A stretch of 64,000 nucleotides of DNA from Ideonella aquatica. Lineage in GTDB: Bacteria; Pseudomonadota; Gammaproteobacteria; Burkholderiales; Burkholderiaceae_C. Position numbers and translations under genes: made by a program. Shown here in pieces: positions 9,758 through 18,359 of this stretch. The notes below the pieces were generated by a model that did not search any database, was not told the origin of the DNA, and was given only the letters and a program-made list of their open reading frames with translations. The first letter of the stretch is position 1. Each line of letters begins with the position of its first letter. Location: NCBI RefSeq assembly GCF_018069755.1, contig NZ_JAGQDE010000008.1, positions 1 through 64,000 of the forward strand, read 5' to 3'.

Positions 9758-10698
9758 GCGTTCAATGGTTCCCCGGCCACATGCATGCCACGCGCAAGGC
9801 GATCGCCGAGCGCATGAAGGCGGGCATCGATGTGGTGATCGAGCTGCTCGATGCGCGCCTGCCCGGCTCCAGCGCCAACCCGCTGCTGGCCGAGCTGACC
9901 GCGCGCCGGCCCGGCCTGAAGGTGCTGAACAAGCAGGACCTGGCCGATGCAGCGCGCACGTCCGACTGGCTGGCCCACTACAACGCCCAGCCGCAGACCC
10001 GCGCCATCGGCCTGGATGCCAGCGAGCGAGCGCCTGCGCAGCGGCTGGTCGCGGCCTGCCGTGAGCTGGCACCGCAGCGCGGCGGCATGGACCGGCCGCT
10101 GCGCATCCTGATCTGCGGCGTGCCCAACGTGGGCAAGTCCACGCTGGTCAACACGCTGGCCGGCCGCAAGGCGGCCAAGACCGGCGACGAAGCCGGCATC
10201 ACCAAGAACGAGCAGCGCATCACGCTGGCAGAAGACGCCTACCTGTTCGATACGCCGGGCATGCTGTGGCCCAAGATCATCGCGCCGCGCTGCGGCTTTC
10301 ACCTGGCGGCCAGCGGTGCGGTGGGTCGCAATGCCTATGACGAACAAGAGGTGGCGCTGGAGCTGCTGGAATCGCTGATCGAGGCCGGCTTCGGCGGGCT
10401 GGTGGCGGCGCGCTGGCGCCAGACCGAGGTCGACACCCTCGCGGCCGAAGACCTGCTGGAGCGCATCGGCCGCTTCCGCGGCGCGGTGCGCAGCGGTGGC
10501 GTGGTCGACCTGCAGAAGGCCGCCGAGGTGGTGCTCAACGACTTCCGCTCCGGCGCGCTGGGCCGCGTGACGCTGGAGACGCCGGCGCAGATCGCCACCT
10601 GGATTGCCGAGGGCGAGGCCGAGGACGCCCGCCGCCGCGAAGAGCGCGCCGCGATCCGCGAGGAACGCGCGCGCCAGCGCCGCAAGGCCCGCAAATGA
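9754..10698 (+). CDS. ylqF: Ribosome biogenesis GTPase YlqF/RbgA
   Basis: A circularly permuted GTPase that acts late in 50S subunit assembly. In this 314-residue protein the G4 motif NKQD comes first (about residue 59), followed by G1 GVPNVGKST (about 121) and G3 DTPG (about 167), the order that defines the YlqF/YawG class. The N-terminal WFPGHM motif is also diagnostic. The C-terminal tail is rich in Arg/Glu and probably binds rRNA. It is linked by ATGA overlaps both to the hydrolase upstream and to dusA downstream (10695-10698). Confidence 0.93.
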   Translation: MSVQWFPGHMHATRKAIAERMKAGIDVVIELLDARLPGSSANPLLAELTARRPGLKVLNKQDLADAARTSDWLAHYNAQPQTRAIGLDASERAPAQRLVAACRELAPQRGGMDRPLRILICGVPNVGKSTLVNTLAGRKAAKTGDEAGITKNEQRITLAEDAYLFDTPGMLWPKIIAPRCGFHLAASGAVGRNAYDEQEVALELLESLIEAGFGGLVAARWRQTEVDTLAAEDLLERIGRFRGAVRSGGVVDLQKAAEVVLNDFRSGALGRVTLETPAQIATWIAEGEAEDARRREERAAIREERARQRRKARK

Positions 10699-11675
10699 CG
10701 CACGCGCCGCTGTCGCCCTGGCGCCTGTCGGTGGCGCCCATGCTCGACTGGACCGACCGGCACTGCCGCTACTTCCACCGCCTGATCACCCGACGCACCC
10801 GTCTCTACACCGAGATGGTCACCACCGGGGCCCTGCTGCATGGCGACCAGCACCGCCACCTGGACTTCAACCCGGAAGAGCACCCGCTGGCCCTGCAACT
10901 GGGCGGCAGCGAGCCCGAGGACCTGGCGGCCTGCGCCCGTCTGGCCGAGCGCTGGGGCTACGACGAGGTCAACCTCAACTGCGGCTGTCCCAGCGAACGC
11001 GTGCAGCGCGGTGCTTTTGGTGCCTGTCTGATGAATGAGCCGCGGCTGGTGGCCGATGGCGTCAAGGCCATGCGTGACGCGGTGCAGCGCATCCCGGTGA
11101 CCGTCAAGCACCGCATCGGCGTGGACCGCACCGAGTCGTATGACTTCGTGCGTGACTTCGTCGGCACCGTGGCCGAGGCTGGCTGCGAGGTGGTCATCGT
11201 CCATGCCCGCAATGCCTGGCTCCAGGGTCTGTCGCCCAAGGAAAACCGCGAGGTGCCACCGCTGCGCTACGAGTTCGTCTACCGGCTCAAGCGTGACTTT
11301 CCGCGGCTGACCGTGGTGCTCAATGGTGGCGTCCAGTCCAACGAGGATATCGCCACCCACCTGGCCCAGGTTGACGGTGTGATGATCGGTCGCGAGGCCT
11401 ACCACCAGCCCTGGCTGATGGCCGACTGGGACAGCCGCTTCCTGGGGGCTGCCGACGACCCGGCCGACAGCCGCGACCAGGTCGAAGCCGCGCTGGTGGC
11501 CTACATGGCCCGCTGCGGCGTGCCCTGGTCGCATGTGGCGCGCCACATGCTGGGGCTGCGCAACGGCCTGCCAGGCGCGCGCCGTTGGCGCCAGGTCTGG
11601 AGCGACCACCGCCTGAAGGGCCAGCCAGCGCAGGCGGTCTGGCAACAGCTGCGTGACATGGCGCCAGTGCGCTGA
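10695..11675 (+). CDS. dusA: tRNA-dihydrouridine(20/20a) synthase DusA
   Basis: FMN-dependent enzyme that reduces U20/U20a in the tRNA D-loop. The 326-residue protein has the N-terminal APMLDWTDRHCR signature that distinguishes DusA from DusB and DusC. The catalytic Cys lies in NLNCGCPS, followed by VKHRIGVD and the C-terminal GLRNGLPGAR motif. It starts in an ATGA overlap with ylqF. It ends this forward cluster; about 80 bases separate its stop from the DUF1800 gene. Confidence 0.95.
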   Translation: MTHAPLSPWRLSVAPMLDWTDRHCRYFHRLITRRTRLYTEMVTTGALLHGDQHRHLDFNPEEHPLALQLGGSEPEDLAACARLAERWGYDEVNLNCGCPSERVQRGAFGACLMNEPRLVADGVKAMRDAVQRIPVTVKHRIGVDRTESYDFVRDFVGTVAEAGCEVVIVHARNAWLQGLSPKENREVPPLRYEFVYRLKRDFPRLTVVLNGGVQSNEDIATHLAQVDGVMIGREAYHQPWLMADWDSRFLGAADDPADSRDQVEAALVAYMARCGVPWSHVARHMLGLRNGLPGARRWRQVWSDHRLKGQPAQAVWQQLRDMAPVR

Positions 11676-11755
11676 CACCTCGCAACCCACGGTTACAGTG
11701 CGATCCAGGGCTCCGCGGCACCATGCCGTCTTCACGGGCTCGTCGGGAGGAGCGC

Positions 11756-13531
11756 ATGAGAACCAGCATCACCGGGCGGTGGCTGCCCTTGCTCGGTCTG
11801 GCCAGCGTGCTGGCTCTGACTGGCTGTGGCGGCAGCCAGCCGCAGGACGAGGCCGCTGCCTCGGTCGACAAGGCCACGCGACAATCGCTCAGCCCGCAGG
11901 GCACCAGCAGCCCCAGCAGCACCTCGGTGGCCGATGCCGTTCGGCTGGCGCATCAGGCCAGCTTTGGCCCCAGCGAGGCCCTGGTGGCCGAGATCCAGGC
12001 CGCCGGTGCGGCCAGCTGGATCAAGCAGCAGATGACGCTGGACCTGTCGCGCTACCAGCGCGGCGGCAATGACCGCATCCACACCCGCTCCAGCACGGTG
12101 CCGTTCTGCGACGCTGGCGCTCAGAAGGACAACCCGTACTGCTGGCGCGACTATTACTCGACCGAGCCGCTGGTCTGGGATTTCTACCGCAATGCGGTGG
12201 GCCAGCCCGACCAGTTGCGCCAACGGGTAGCGATGGCGCTGTCGCACTTTCTGGTGGTCAGCGGCTACGAGATCTCGGGCACCTATGGCCTGCGCAACTA
12301 CCAGAACAAGCTGCTGGCGCTGGCCTTCGACAACTACCGCCAGCTGCTGCGCCAGGTGATCCTGTCCCCGGTGATGGGCGACTACCTGGACCATGTCAAC
12401 AACGACCGCTTCGCGCCCAACGAGAACTTCGCGCGCGAGTTGCTGCAGCTGTTTGCGCTGGGCACCTGCAAGCTGGAGGCCGACGGCACGCTCAAGGGCG
12501 GCCGATGCCGGCCGGTGTACGACAACACCATGGTGCGCAACTACGCCTTCGCGCTGACCGGCTGGACCTATCCGCCCGGCGGCGCCAGCCCCTGGGGCTG
12601 CTGGCCGCAGGGCGCCAATTGCCTGTACTACGGCGGCGAGATGGTCGAGGCACCGCGCCTGCGCGACCGGCGCGCACGCAGCCTGCTGTCCAAGGTCAGC
12701 GTCGCACCGCTGACGCCAGCGCCCGCCGCGCTGGACCAGGTGCTCGACAGCCTGATGCGCCACCCGAACATGGCGCCCTTCGTGGCGCGCCGGCTGATTC
12801 AGCACCTGGTGTCCAGCGACCCCGAACCGGCCTATGTGGGGCGCGTGTCCGCGGCCTTCGAGACCGGCCGCTTCGTCTACACCGACACCAGCGGCGAACA
12901 TGTCTTTGGCACCTCGCACAAGGGCGACCTGTCGGCCACCGTGGCCGCCGTGCTGCTTGACCCGCTGGCGCGCAATGAGGCGCCCGATGCGCCGCGTGCC
13001 GGACACCTGCGCGCACCGGCGCTGCTGTTCACCGGTGCGCTGCGCGCCTTCAAGGGCCATACTGATGGCGAGCCTTTCAACTGGTGGTGGGGCGACACGC
13101 TGCACCAGCAGATGTTCATGTCGCCGTCGGTGTTCGGCTTCTATCCGCCGGACTACCCGGTGCCGGGCACCGGCCGCGTCGGTCCCGAGTTCGGCATCCA
13201 CAACACGAATGGCGCGCTGGAGCGCTTGAACGTGCTGACCTGGCTGTTCGACTGGGGCGGCTCGGCGCCGAACCCGGACATCCCCGATGCGCTGGGCACC
13301 GGCGTCGACCTGAGCGACTTCACCCCGATGGCCGGCAGTGCGGGTCCCCTGGTGGACCGCATCAGCCTGACGCTGCTGGGTCGAACACTGGCCAAGGGGC
13401 CGCGCAAGACGGTGGTCGACGCGGTGTCGTTCTGGACCAGCGATGTCGACAAGGACCATTGGCGGGAGCGCCGGGTGGCCACCGCAGCCTATCTGCTGCT
13501 GGCCTCGCCCGACTACCAGGTGCAGCGCTGA
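11756..13531 (+). CDS. DUF1800 family lipoprotein
   Basis: A 591-residue secreted protein of the DUF1800 family, whose biochemical role is unknown. The N-terminus is a lipoprotein signal with the lipobox LTGC (Cys about residue 23), so it is probably anchored in a membrane facing the periplasm. Family features are the N-terminal FGPSEALVAEI segment, LRQRVAMALSHFLV, PNENFARELLQLF and RHPNMAPFVARRLIQ. ATG 11756 follows a GGGAGGAG ribosome site; an earlier ATG at 11723 would bury the signal. It is paired with the DUF1501 gene 13 bases downstream, a partnership that recurs in many bacteria. Confidence 0.9.
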   Translation: MRTSITGRWLPLLGLASVLALTGCGGSQPQDEAAASVDKATRQSLSPQGTSSPSSTSVADAVRLAHQASFGPSEALVAEIQAAGAASWIKQQMTLDLSRYQRGGNDRIHTRSSTVPFCDAGAQKDNPYCWRDYYSTEPLVWDFYRNAVGQPDQLRQRVAMALSHFLVVSGYEISGTYGLRNYQNKLLALAFDNYRQLLRQVILSPVMGDYLDHVNNDRFAPNENFARELLQLFALGTCKLEADGTLKGGRCRPVYDNTMVRNYAFALTGWTYPPGGASPWGCWPQGANCLYYGGEMVEAPRLRDRRARSLLSKVSVAPLTPAPAALDQVLDSLMRHPNMAPFVARRLIQHLVSSDPEPAYVGRVSAAFETGRFVYTDTSGEHVFGTSHKGDLSATVAAVLLDPLARNEAPDAPRAGHLRAPALLFTGALRAFKGHTDGEPFNWWWGDTLHQQMFMSPSVFGFYPPDYPVPGTGRVGPEFGIHNTNGALERLNVLTWLFDWGGSAPNPDIPDALGTGVDLSDFTPMAGSAGPLVDRISLTLLGRTLAKGPRKTVVDAVSFWTSDVDKDHWRERRVATAAYLLLASPDYQVQR

Positions 13532-13544
13532 GGAGGGCCGATTG

Positions 13545-14981
13545 ATGACACACATTCACCACTTCCACAGCCGCCGCCGCTTCCTGGGTGCCGGTGGTGC
13601 GCTGGCCGCGGCCCTGGGTGCGGGCAGCCTGGCCAACCTGCTGCTGGTGCCGCGCACGGCCTGGGCCGCCGACTACAAGGCCCTGGTCTGCATCGTGCTG
13701 TACGGCGGCAACGATGGCATGAACATGGTGGTGCCCACCGACACCACGCGCCACGACGCCTATGCGGCGGTGCGCGGGCCGCTGGCCTTGCCGCGCAGCA
13801 GTCTGGTGGCCTTGTCGGGCAGCGACTACGGTCTGCACCCGGCCATGGCGCCGCTGGCAGCGCACTGGAACAGCGGCATGCTGGCGCCGGTGTTCAACCT
13901 CGGACCGCTGCATGAGCCGCTGACCAAGCAGCAGTACCGCGATGCACCAGAAGGCTCCGAGACCGTGCCCGAGAGCCTGTTCTCGCACTCCGACCAGCAA
14001 ATCCAGTGGGAGACCGGCACCACCGATTCGCAGACCCGCACGGGCTGGGGCGGTCGGGCCTCGCAGCACCTGGCTACGGTCAATCCGGTGATCTCGCTGG
14101 GCGGCAACGGGCACTTTGGTGTGGAGGATCTGCGCATGCCGCTGGTCCTGCCGGGCCCCGGTGCCGGCTTTGGCGCCTATGGCCTGCGGCCCGAGGACCA
14201 GGACTGGGAGCCCAACCGCCTGCGCAAGGCCGCGATCGATGCGCTCTACGCCGCGCCGCAGCCGCTGGAGCTGGGCGCCGCGTTTGCCACGCAGCAACGC
14301 AGTGCGTTCGATGTCTCGAGCCGTCTGGCCGGGCTGGTCGGCATTCGCCCCGGCGACGCCGACGCGATCCCGCAGATCGATGCGGCCTTCGCGCCGCTGA
14401 TCAATGGTGGTGCGGTGACGGGCCAGCTCGGGCCGCAGCTCTACCAGGCCGCCAAGCTGATCGCCGCCAACGCGGTGGTGCAGGGCAACCGGCAGATGTT
14501 CTTCGCGCAGATGGGCGGCTTCGATACCCACCTGAACCAGGTGGGTGGCACCGCCACCGAAGGCACGCACGCGGCGCTGATGGGCGAGCTGGCCCTGGCC
14601 CTGTCCTGCTTCCAGAACGCGCTGGTGGCGCTGGGCCTGGCGCCGCAGGTGACCACCTTCACGCAAAGCGACTTCGGCCGCACCTTTGCCCCCAACGAGT
14701 CGCGTGGCACCGACCATGCCTGGGGGAACCACCAGCTGGTGCTGGGTGGCGCAGTGCATGGCGGACAGACCTATGGCAGCTACCCGACGCTGCAGCTGGG
14801 CGGTCCGGACGATGTGGGCCTGGAGGCCTGGGAGCTGCAGGGCCGCTGGATTCCCAGCAGCTCGGTCGATCAGTACGCCGCCACGCTGCTGGGGTGGTTC
14901 GGCGTGGCCGATGCTGATCTGAACGACGTGCTGCCCAACCTGGCCAACTTTGGCAGCCAACGCACGCTGGGTTTCATCTGA
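13545..14981 (+). CDS. DUF1501 family Tat-exported protein
   Basis: A 478-residue protein of the DUF1501 family, related to the alkaline-phosphatase/sulfatase fold. It begins with a twin-arginine signal (SRRRFLGAGG, about residues 9-18), so it is probably exported folded. The family blocks LYGGNDGMN, QMGGFDTH, DFGRT and GTDHAWGNH are present; their Asp and His residues suggest metal binding. ATG 13545 follows AGGAGGG. It is the partner of the DUF1800 lipoprotein upstream. Its stop (14979-14981) abuts the stop of the opposite-strand transporter with no spacer. Confidence 0.9.
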   Translation: MTHIHHFHSRRRFLGAGGALAAALGAGSLANLLLVPRTAWAADYKALVCIVLYGGNDGMNMVVPTDTTRHDAYAAVRGPLALPRSSLVALSGSDYGLHPAMAPLAAHWNSGMLAPVFNLGPLHEPLTKQQYRDAPEGSETVPESLFSHSDQQIQWETGTTDSQTRTGWGGRASQHLATVNPVISLGGNGHFGVEDLRMPLVLPGPGAGFGAYGLRPEDQDWEPNRLRKAAIDALYAAPQPLELGAAFATQQRSAFDVSSRLAGLVGIRPGDADAIPQIDAAFAPLINGGAVTGQLGPQLYQAAKLIAANAVVQGNRQMFFAQMGGFDTHLNQVGGTATEGTHAALMGELALALSCFQNALVALGLAPQVTTFTQSDFGRTFAPNESRGTDHAWGNHQLVLGGAVHGGQTYGSYPTLQLGGPDDVGLEAWELQGRWIPSSSVDQYAATLLGWFGVADADLNDVLPNLANFGSQRTLGFI

Positions 14982-15875
14982 TCAGGCGCGCGCTGGCCAG
15001 GTCGCCATCAGCAGGCCGGCCAGCGCCAACGTCAGCGCGCCCACCTGGGCCAGGCCCAGTGACTCGCCCAGGAACACCACGCCCACGGCGGTGGCGCTGA
15101 GCGGCAGCAGCACCGAGAACACGCCGGCCCTCGGCGCGGGCACCTCGCGCAGCCCGCGCATCCACAGCCAGACGGTGATCATGCTGGCGGCCAGCGCATA
15201 GAAGAACAGCAAGGCCCACATGGGTGGGGCCACCGCGCTGAAGTCGAAGGACAGGGCTTGCCACAGGCCCAGCGGCGTCACCAGTGCCAGGCCCCACAGG
15301 TTGATCAGCGCACTGATGCGGCGCGGCGACACCGCCGCGGTCAGCCGCTTGCCGATCACCACATAGCAGGCCTCGCAGACCGCGGCGGCCAGCAGCAGTG
15401 CGTAGCCCCACCAGGGCGCTTCAGCCGCCGATGATGACGAACCCGCCAGCGCCAGCCAGGCCACGCCGGTCACGGCGCAGCCAATGCCCATGGCCACCCG
15501 GCGGCCGATCTGCTCGCCCAGGAACAGCCACGACAGCAGTGCCACCAGGGCCGGAATGGCCGCCATCACCACGCCCGCTGCCACCGCGGAGGTGGCCGCG
15601 ACGCCGAACAGCATGCAGATCGAGAACAGAAAATTGCCCAGGAAGCTTTCCCAGAACAGCAGCCCGCGCTCATGCGGTGCCAGCGGCGGCTCGCCCGGGG
15701 TGCGGCGCAGCCAGCCCAGCATCGCCACCGCCGCAATGCCAAAGCGCAGCCAGGCCAGCAGGAACACCGGCAGCACCGCCACCAGCATGCGCGACAGGCC
15801 CACATAGCTGCCCACCAGCGCCATGCTGGCCGCCAGGCTGGCATAGGCCAGCCAGGGCACCCGGGGTGCGCTCAT
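14982..15875 (-). CDS. DMT (EamA-type) transporter
   Basis: A 297-residue inner-membrane protein with about ten hydrophobic helices and two EamA-like repeats, of the drug/metabolite exporter superfamily. The start is the ATG at 15875, which overlaps the 3' end of the binding-protein gene upstream by 4 bases (ATGA); a longer frame extends into that gene but is a shadow. It is the last gene of the minus-strand group that follows the polyamine cluster. Export of an amine or amino acid is possible, but this rests on context only. Confidence 0.83.
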   Translation of the reverse strand: MSAPRVPWLAYASLAASMALVGSYVGLSRMLVAVLPVFLLAWLRFGIAAVAMLGWLRRTPGEPPLAPHERGLLFWESFLGNFLFSICMLFGVAATSAVAAGVVMAAIPALVALLSWLFLGEQIGRRVAMGIGCAVTGVAWLALAGSSSSAAEAPWWGYALLLAAAVCEACYVVIGKRLTAAVSPRRISALINLWGLALVTPLGLWQALSFDFSAVAPPMWALLFFYALAASMITVWLWMRGLREVPAPRAGVFSVLLPLSATAVGVVFLGESLGLAQVGALTLALAGLLMATWPARA

Positions 15876-17029
15876 CGCTGCGGGCGTCCCCGGGCGTCCA
15901 GCACCGTCAGCGCCACCTGGGACGAGGCCTGGCGGCGCAGCGGGTCCCACTGCAGCACGAAGCCGCCCAGGTCCCAGCCGCCCAGCGACTCCAGCGCCGT
16001 GAGGAATGCGGTCCGGTTGGCGCGCAGCGGCGTTCGGCGCAGGGCCTCGATCACCAACTGGCCGGCGATCCAGGCCTCCAGCGAGACATGCTCGGGCGCC
16101 GTGCTGCCCAGGCGCTGGCGGTAGGCGGACACCACGGGCCGCGAGACGTCGCCCGGCGATGGAACGACCTGGGTGATGTTCAGACCGGCCACCTGCGGTC
16201 CCAACAGGGGGCCCAGTGCGCTGGAGCTGGCCAAGCTGGTGGCATAGGCGCCACCTGCAAAGCCGCCCAGGCGCAAGCGCTTGAGGATGGCTGCCGTGGG
16301 GGCATAGGCGCACAGAAAGAGCACGGCTTGCGGACGCGCCGCCAGGATCTGTTGGGTCACCTGCAGCACGTCGCGCTGCTCCAGCGCCACCTGGTTGGTG
16401 GAATTGCGCTCGATGCGGGTGATCGCCAGCGGCGCCGGCTGGCCGGCTTGGGACAATGCGGCGCGCAAGGCCTCCAGCCCGGCGTCTCCGTCGGCATCGG
16501 CCTGCTGGACCACCGCCAGGTGCTGCCAGCCCATCGTGGCCAGCGTGCGCACGATCAGGCCCAACTCGCTGCTCAGGCCCGGGCGCAGGTGGTACAGCCA
16601 GCGCGAGGGCCGGGTGCGCAGCGACTCGGCGCCGGTCAGCGGCGCGATCATCGGCACGCCCGCCTGCACCGCCACCGGCAGGCAGCGTTGGGTCGACTCG
16701 GTGCCGACATAGCCCACCAGCGCGAAGACGCGGTCCTGCTGGATCAGCGTGCGGGTGTTCTCCAGCGCCAGCTCGGGCTCGTACTGGTCGTCCAGCGACA
16801 CCAGCTCCAGCCGCCGACCGGGCAGCACCGCGGCGGCATTGGCGGCATCCACCGCCAGCTGCAGGCCGCGCTGGACCTCGATGCCCAGGTGCTGGGCTGG
16901 TCCGCTGATCGGCACCGACTGACCCAGGCGGATCACCTCGGGCGCGGACTGGGCCGCCGCACCAGCCGACCAGGCGCTGGCGCCCAGCAGCAGGTCGCGG
17001 CGACGCAGGCCGTCAGAAGGCTGCGGCAT
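15872..17029 (-). CDS. ABC transporter substrate-binding protein (Leu/Ile/Val type), orphan
   Basis: A 385-residue periplasmic binding protein of the branched-chain amino acid/amide type. It starts with RRRDLLLG followed by a hydrophobic stretch and AAAQ, a Tat-like signal peptide. The mature part carries SVPISGPAQHLG, GLQLAVDAAN, FALVGYVGT and PMIAPLTGAE, the usual lobe motifs. No livH, livM, livG or livF gene lies nearby, so it must use a transporter encoded elsewhere or act as a sensor. The ATG at 17029 lies 17 bases inside the end of the ligase gene upstream. Confidence 0.85.
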   Translation of the reverse strand: MPQPSDGLRRRDLLLGASAWSAGAAAQSAPEVIRLGQSVPISGPAQHLGIEVQRGLQLAVDAANAAAVLPGRRLELVSLDDQYEPELALENTRTLIQQDRVFALVGYVGTESTQRCLPVAVQAGVPMIAPLTGAESLRTRPSRWLYHLRPGLSSELGLIVRTLATMGWQHLAVVQQADADGDAGLEALRAALSQAGQPAPLAITRIERNSTNQVALEQRDVLQVTQQILAARPQAVLFLCAYAPTAAILKRLRLGGFAGGAYATSLASSSALGPLLGPQVAGLNITQVVPSPGDVSRPVVSAYRQRLGSTAPEHVSLEAWIAGQLVIEALRRTPLRANRTAFLTALESLGGWDLGGFVLQWDPLRRQASSQVALTVLDARGRPQR

Positions 17030-18359
17030 AGCGCTGGAGTTCCCAGTCGCTGACATGGCGGGCGTAGGTGATCCATTCGGCCCGCTTGAGCCGGACGAAG
17101 GCCCGCGAGAGGGTCTCGCCCAGCGCCTGGCAAACCACCGGGTCAGCCTCCAGTGCATCCACCGCCTCGCCCAGCGACTGCGGCAGCAGGCCGATGCCGC
17201 GCGCGCGCAGCGCCGGCAGGTCCAGCTGAAAAAGGTCGTCGGTGCAGACCGGCGGCAGCGCCAACTGGCGGTCGATGCCATCCAGCCCCGCGGCGATCAG
17301 CGCGGCGGTGGCCAGGTAGGGGTTGGCACTGGCATCGGGGACGCGCCATTCAAAACGGCCGGGCAGGGTGCGCAGCAGGGCCGAGCGATTGTTGGGCCCG
17401 TGGGCGATGTAGGCCGGGGCCCAGCTGGTGCCCGACAGGCTTTCGCCCACCACCAGGCGCTTGTAGCTGTTGACCGTGGGCGCGGCCAGCGCACACAGCG
17501 CCGGCGCATGGGCCAGCACGCCGGCTGCGAACTGGCGGCCCAGCAGCGACAGGTCCTCGTCCGCCTCGTCGGTCTGGAACAGGCAGGCCCCCGCCGCATC
17601 CCACAGCGACACATGAAAGTGCAGGCCGCTGCCCGGCTGGTTGGCAAAGGGCTTGGGCATCATCGAGAAGACCATGCCGCGGGCCTCGGCCAACGCCTGT
17701 GCGGCCAGCTTGAAGCCCATCAGATGGTCGGCGCTGGCCAGCGCCTCGTCAAAGGCAAAGTTCAGCTCGTACTGGCCGTGGGCGTCTTCGTGGTCGATCT
17801 GCAGCACCGTCAGGCCCCAGGCCTCCAGCACGCCGCGCAGTTCGTGCAGGAAGCTCGCCTGGCGCGGCAGCGACTTCAGGTCGTAGCTGGGCTTGTCCAG
17901 GCGGTCGTGGTCGTCCACCGGCACGAAGCGGCCGGCCTCGCGGCGCAGCAGAAAGAACTCGGGCTCGATGCCGGTCTTGAGCGTCCAGCCGCGCTCGGCC
18001 AGCCGGGCGGTGGCGCGGCGCAGCACCTGGCGCGGGCAGGCGTCAAAGGGCTGGCCGGCGACAAAGCCGTCGCAGATCACGCGGGCATAGCCCGGCTGCC
18101 AAGGCATGACGGTGATGCGTCGCTGGTCGCCGCGCGCGTAGTACTCGGCGCGAGCGCCGGTGCGTGGCAGGTCGGTGCCCCAGATCGACGGGCCGGCGAA
18201 GCCCGCGCCGCTCTTGAGCAGCTCGCCCAGCTGGTGCAGGGGCACGTACTTGCCCTTGGCCACGCCGTGCAGGTCGGTGAACTGGGCCAGCAGCGTGTGC
18301 ACGCCCTGGGCGGCCAGCTGCTCGCGCAGCGCCGAGAGGTCAGTCAAGGGCTCAGTCAA
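17013..18359 (-). CDS. glnT: Glutamine synthetase-like ligase (GlnT/PuuA superfamily)
   Basis: A 448-residue member of the glutamine synthetase superfamily. The N-terminal beta-grasp part contains QFTDLHGVAKGK. The catalytic part shows IEPEFFL, HEDAHGQYELNF, GSGLHFHVS and ANPYLATAALIA, which carry the metal- and ATP-binding Glu/His/Asn residues. It resembles type III GlnT or gamma-glutamyl-amine ligases more than housekeeping GlnA. It differs clearly from the second GS-like protein at 26929-28296. It overlaps the aldehyde dehydrogenase stop by 8 bases. It could glutamylate a second amine; this is inference. Confidence 0.8.
   Translation of the reverse strand: MTEPLTDLSALREQLAAQGVHTLLAQFTDLHGVAKGKYVPLHQLGELLKSGAGFAGPSIWGTDLPRTGARAEYYARGDQRRITVMPWQPGYARVICDGFVAGQPFDACPRQVLRRATARLAERGWTLKTGIEPEFFLLRREAGRFVPVDDHDRLDKPSYDLKSLPRQASFLHELRGVLEAWGLTVLQIDHEDAHGQYELNFAFDEALASADHLMGFKLAAQALAEARGMVFSMMPKPFANQPGSGLHFHVSLWDAAGACLFQTDEADEDLSLLGRQFAAGVLAHAPALCALAAPTVNSYKRLVVGESLSGTSWAPAYIAHGPNNRSALLRTLPGRFEWRVPDASANPYLATAALIAAGLDGIDRQLALPPVCTDDLFQLDLPALRARGIGLLPQSLGEAVDALEADPVVCQALGETLSRAFVRLKRAEWITYARHVSDWELQRYAAAF

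Noticed and set aside
11732-13555. Long open frame (607 codons) on the minus strand opposite the DUF1800 gene
   Set aside because: Same antisense artefact: the plus-strand product has a signal peptide and family motifs, while the reverse frame has none.
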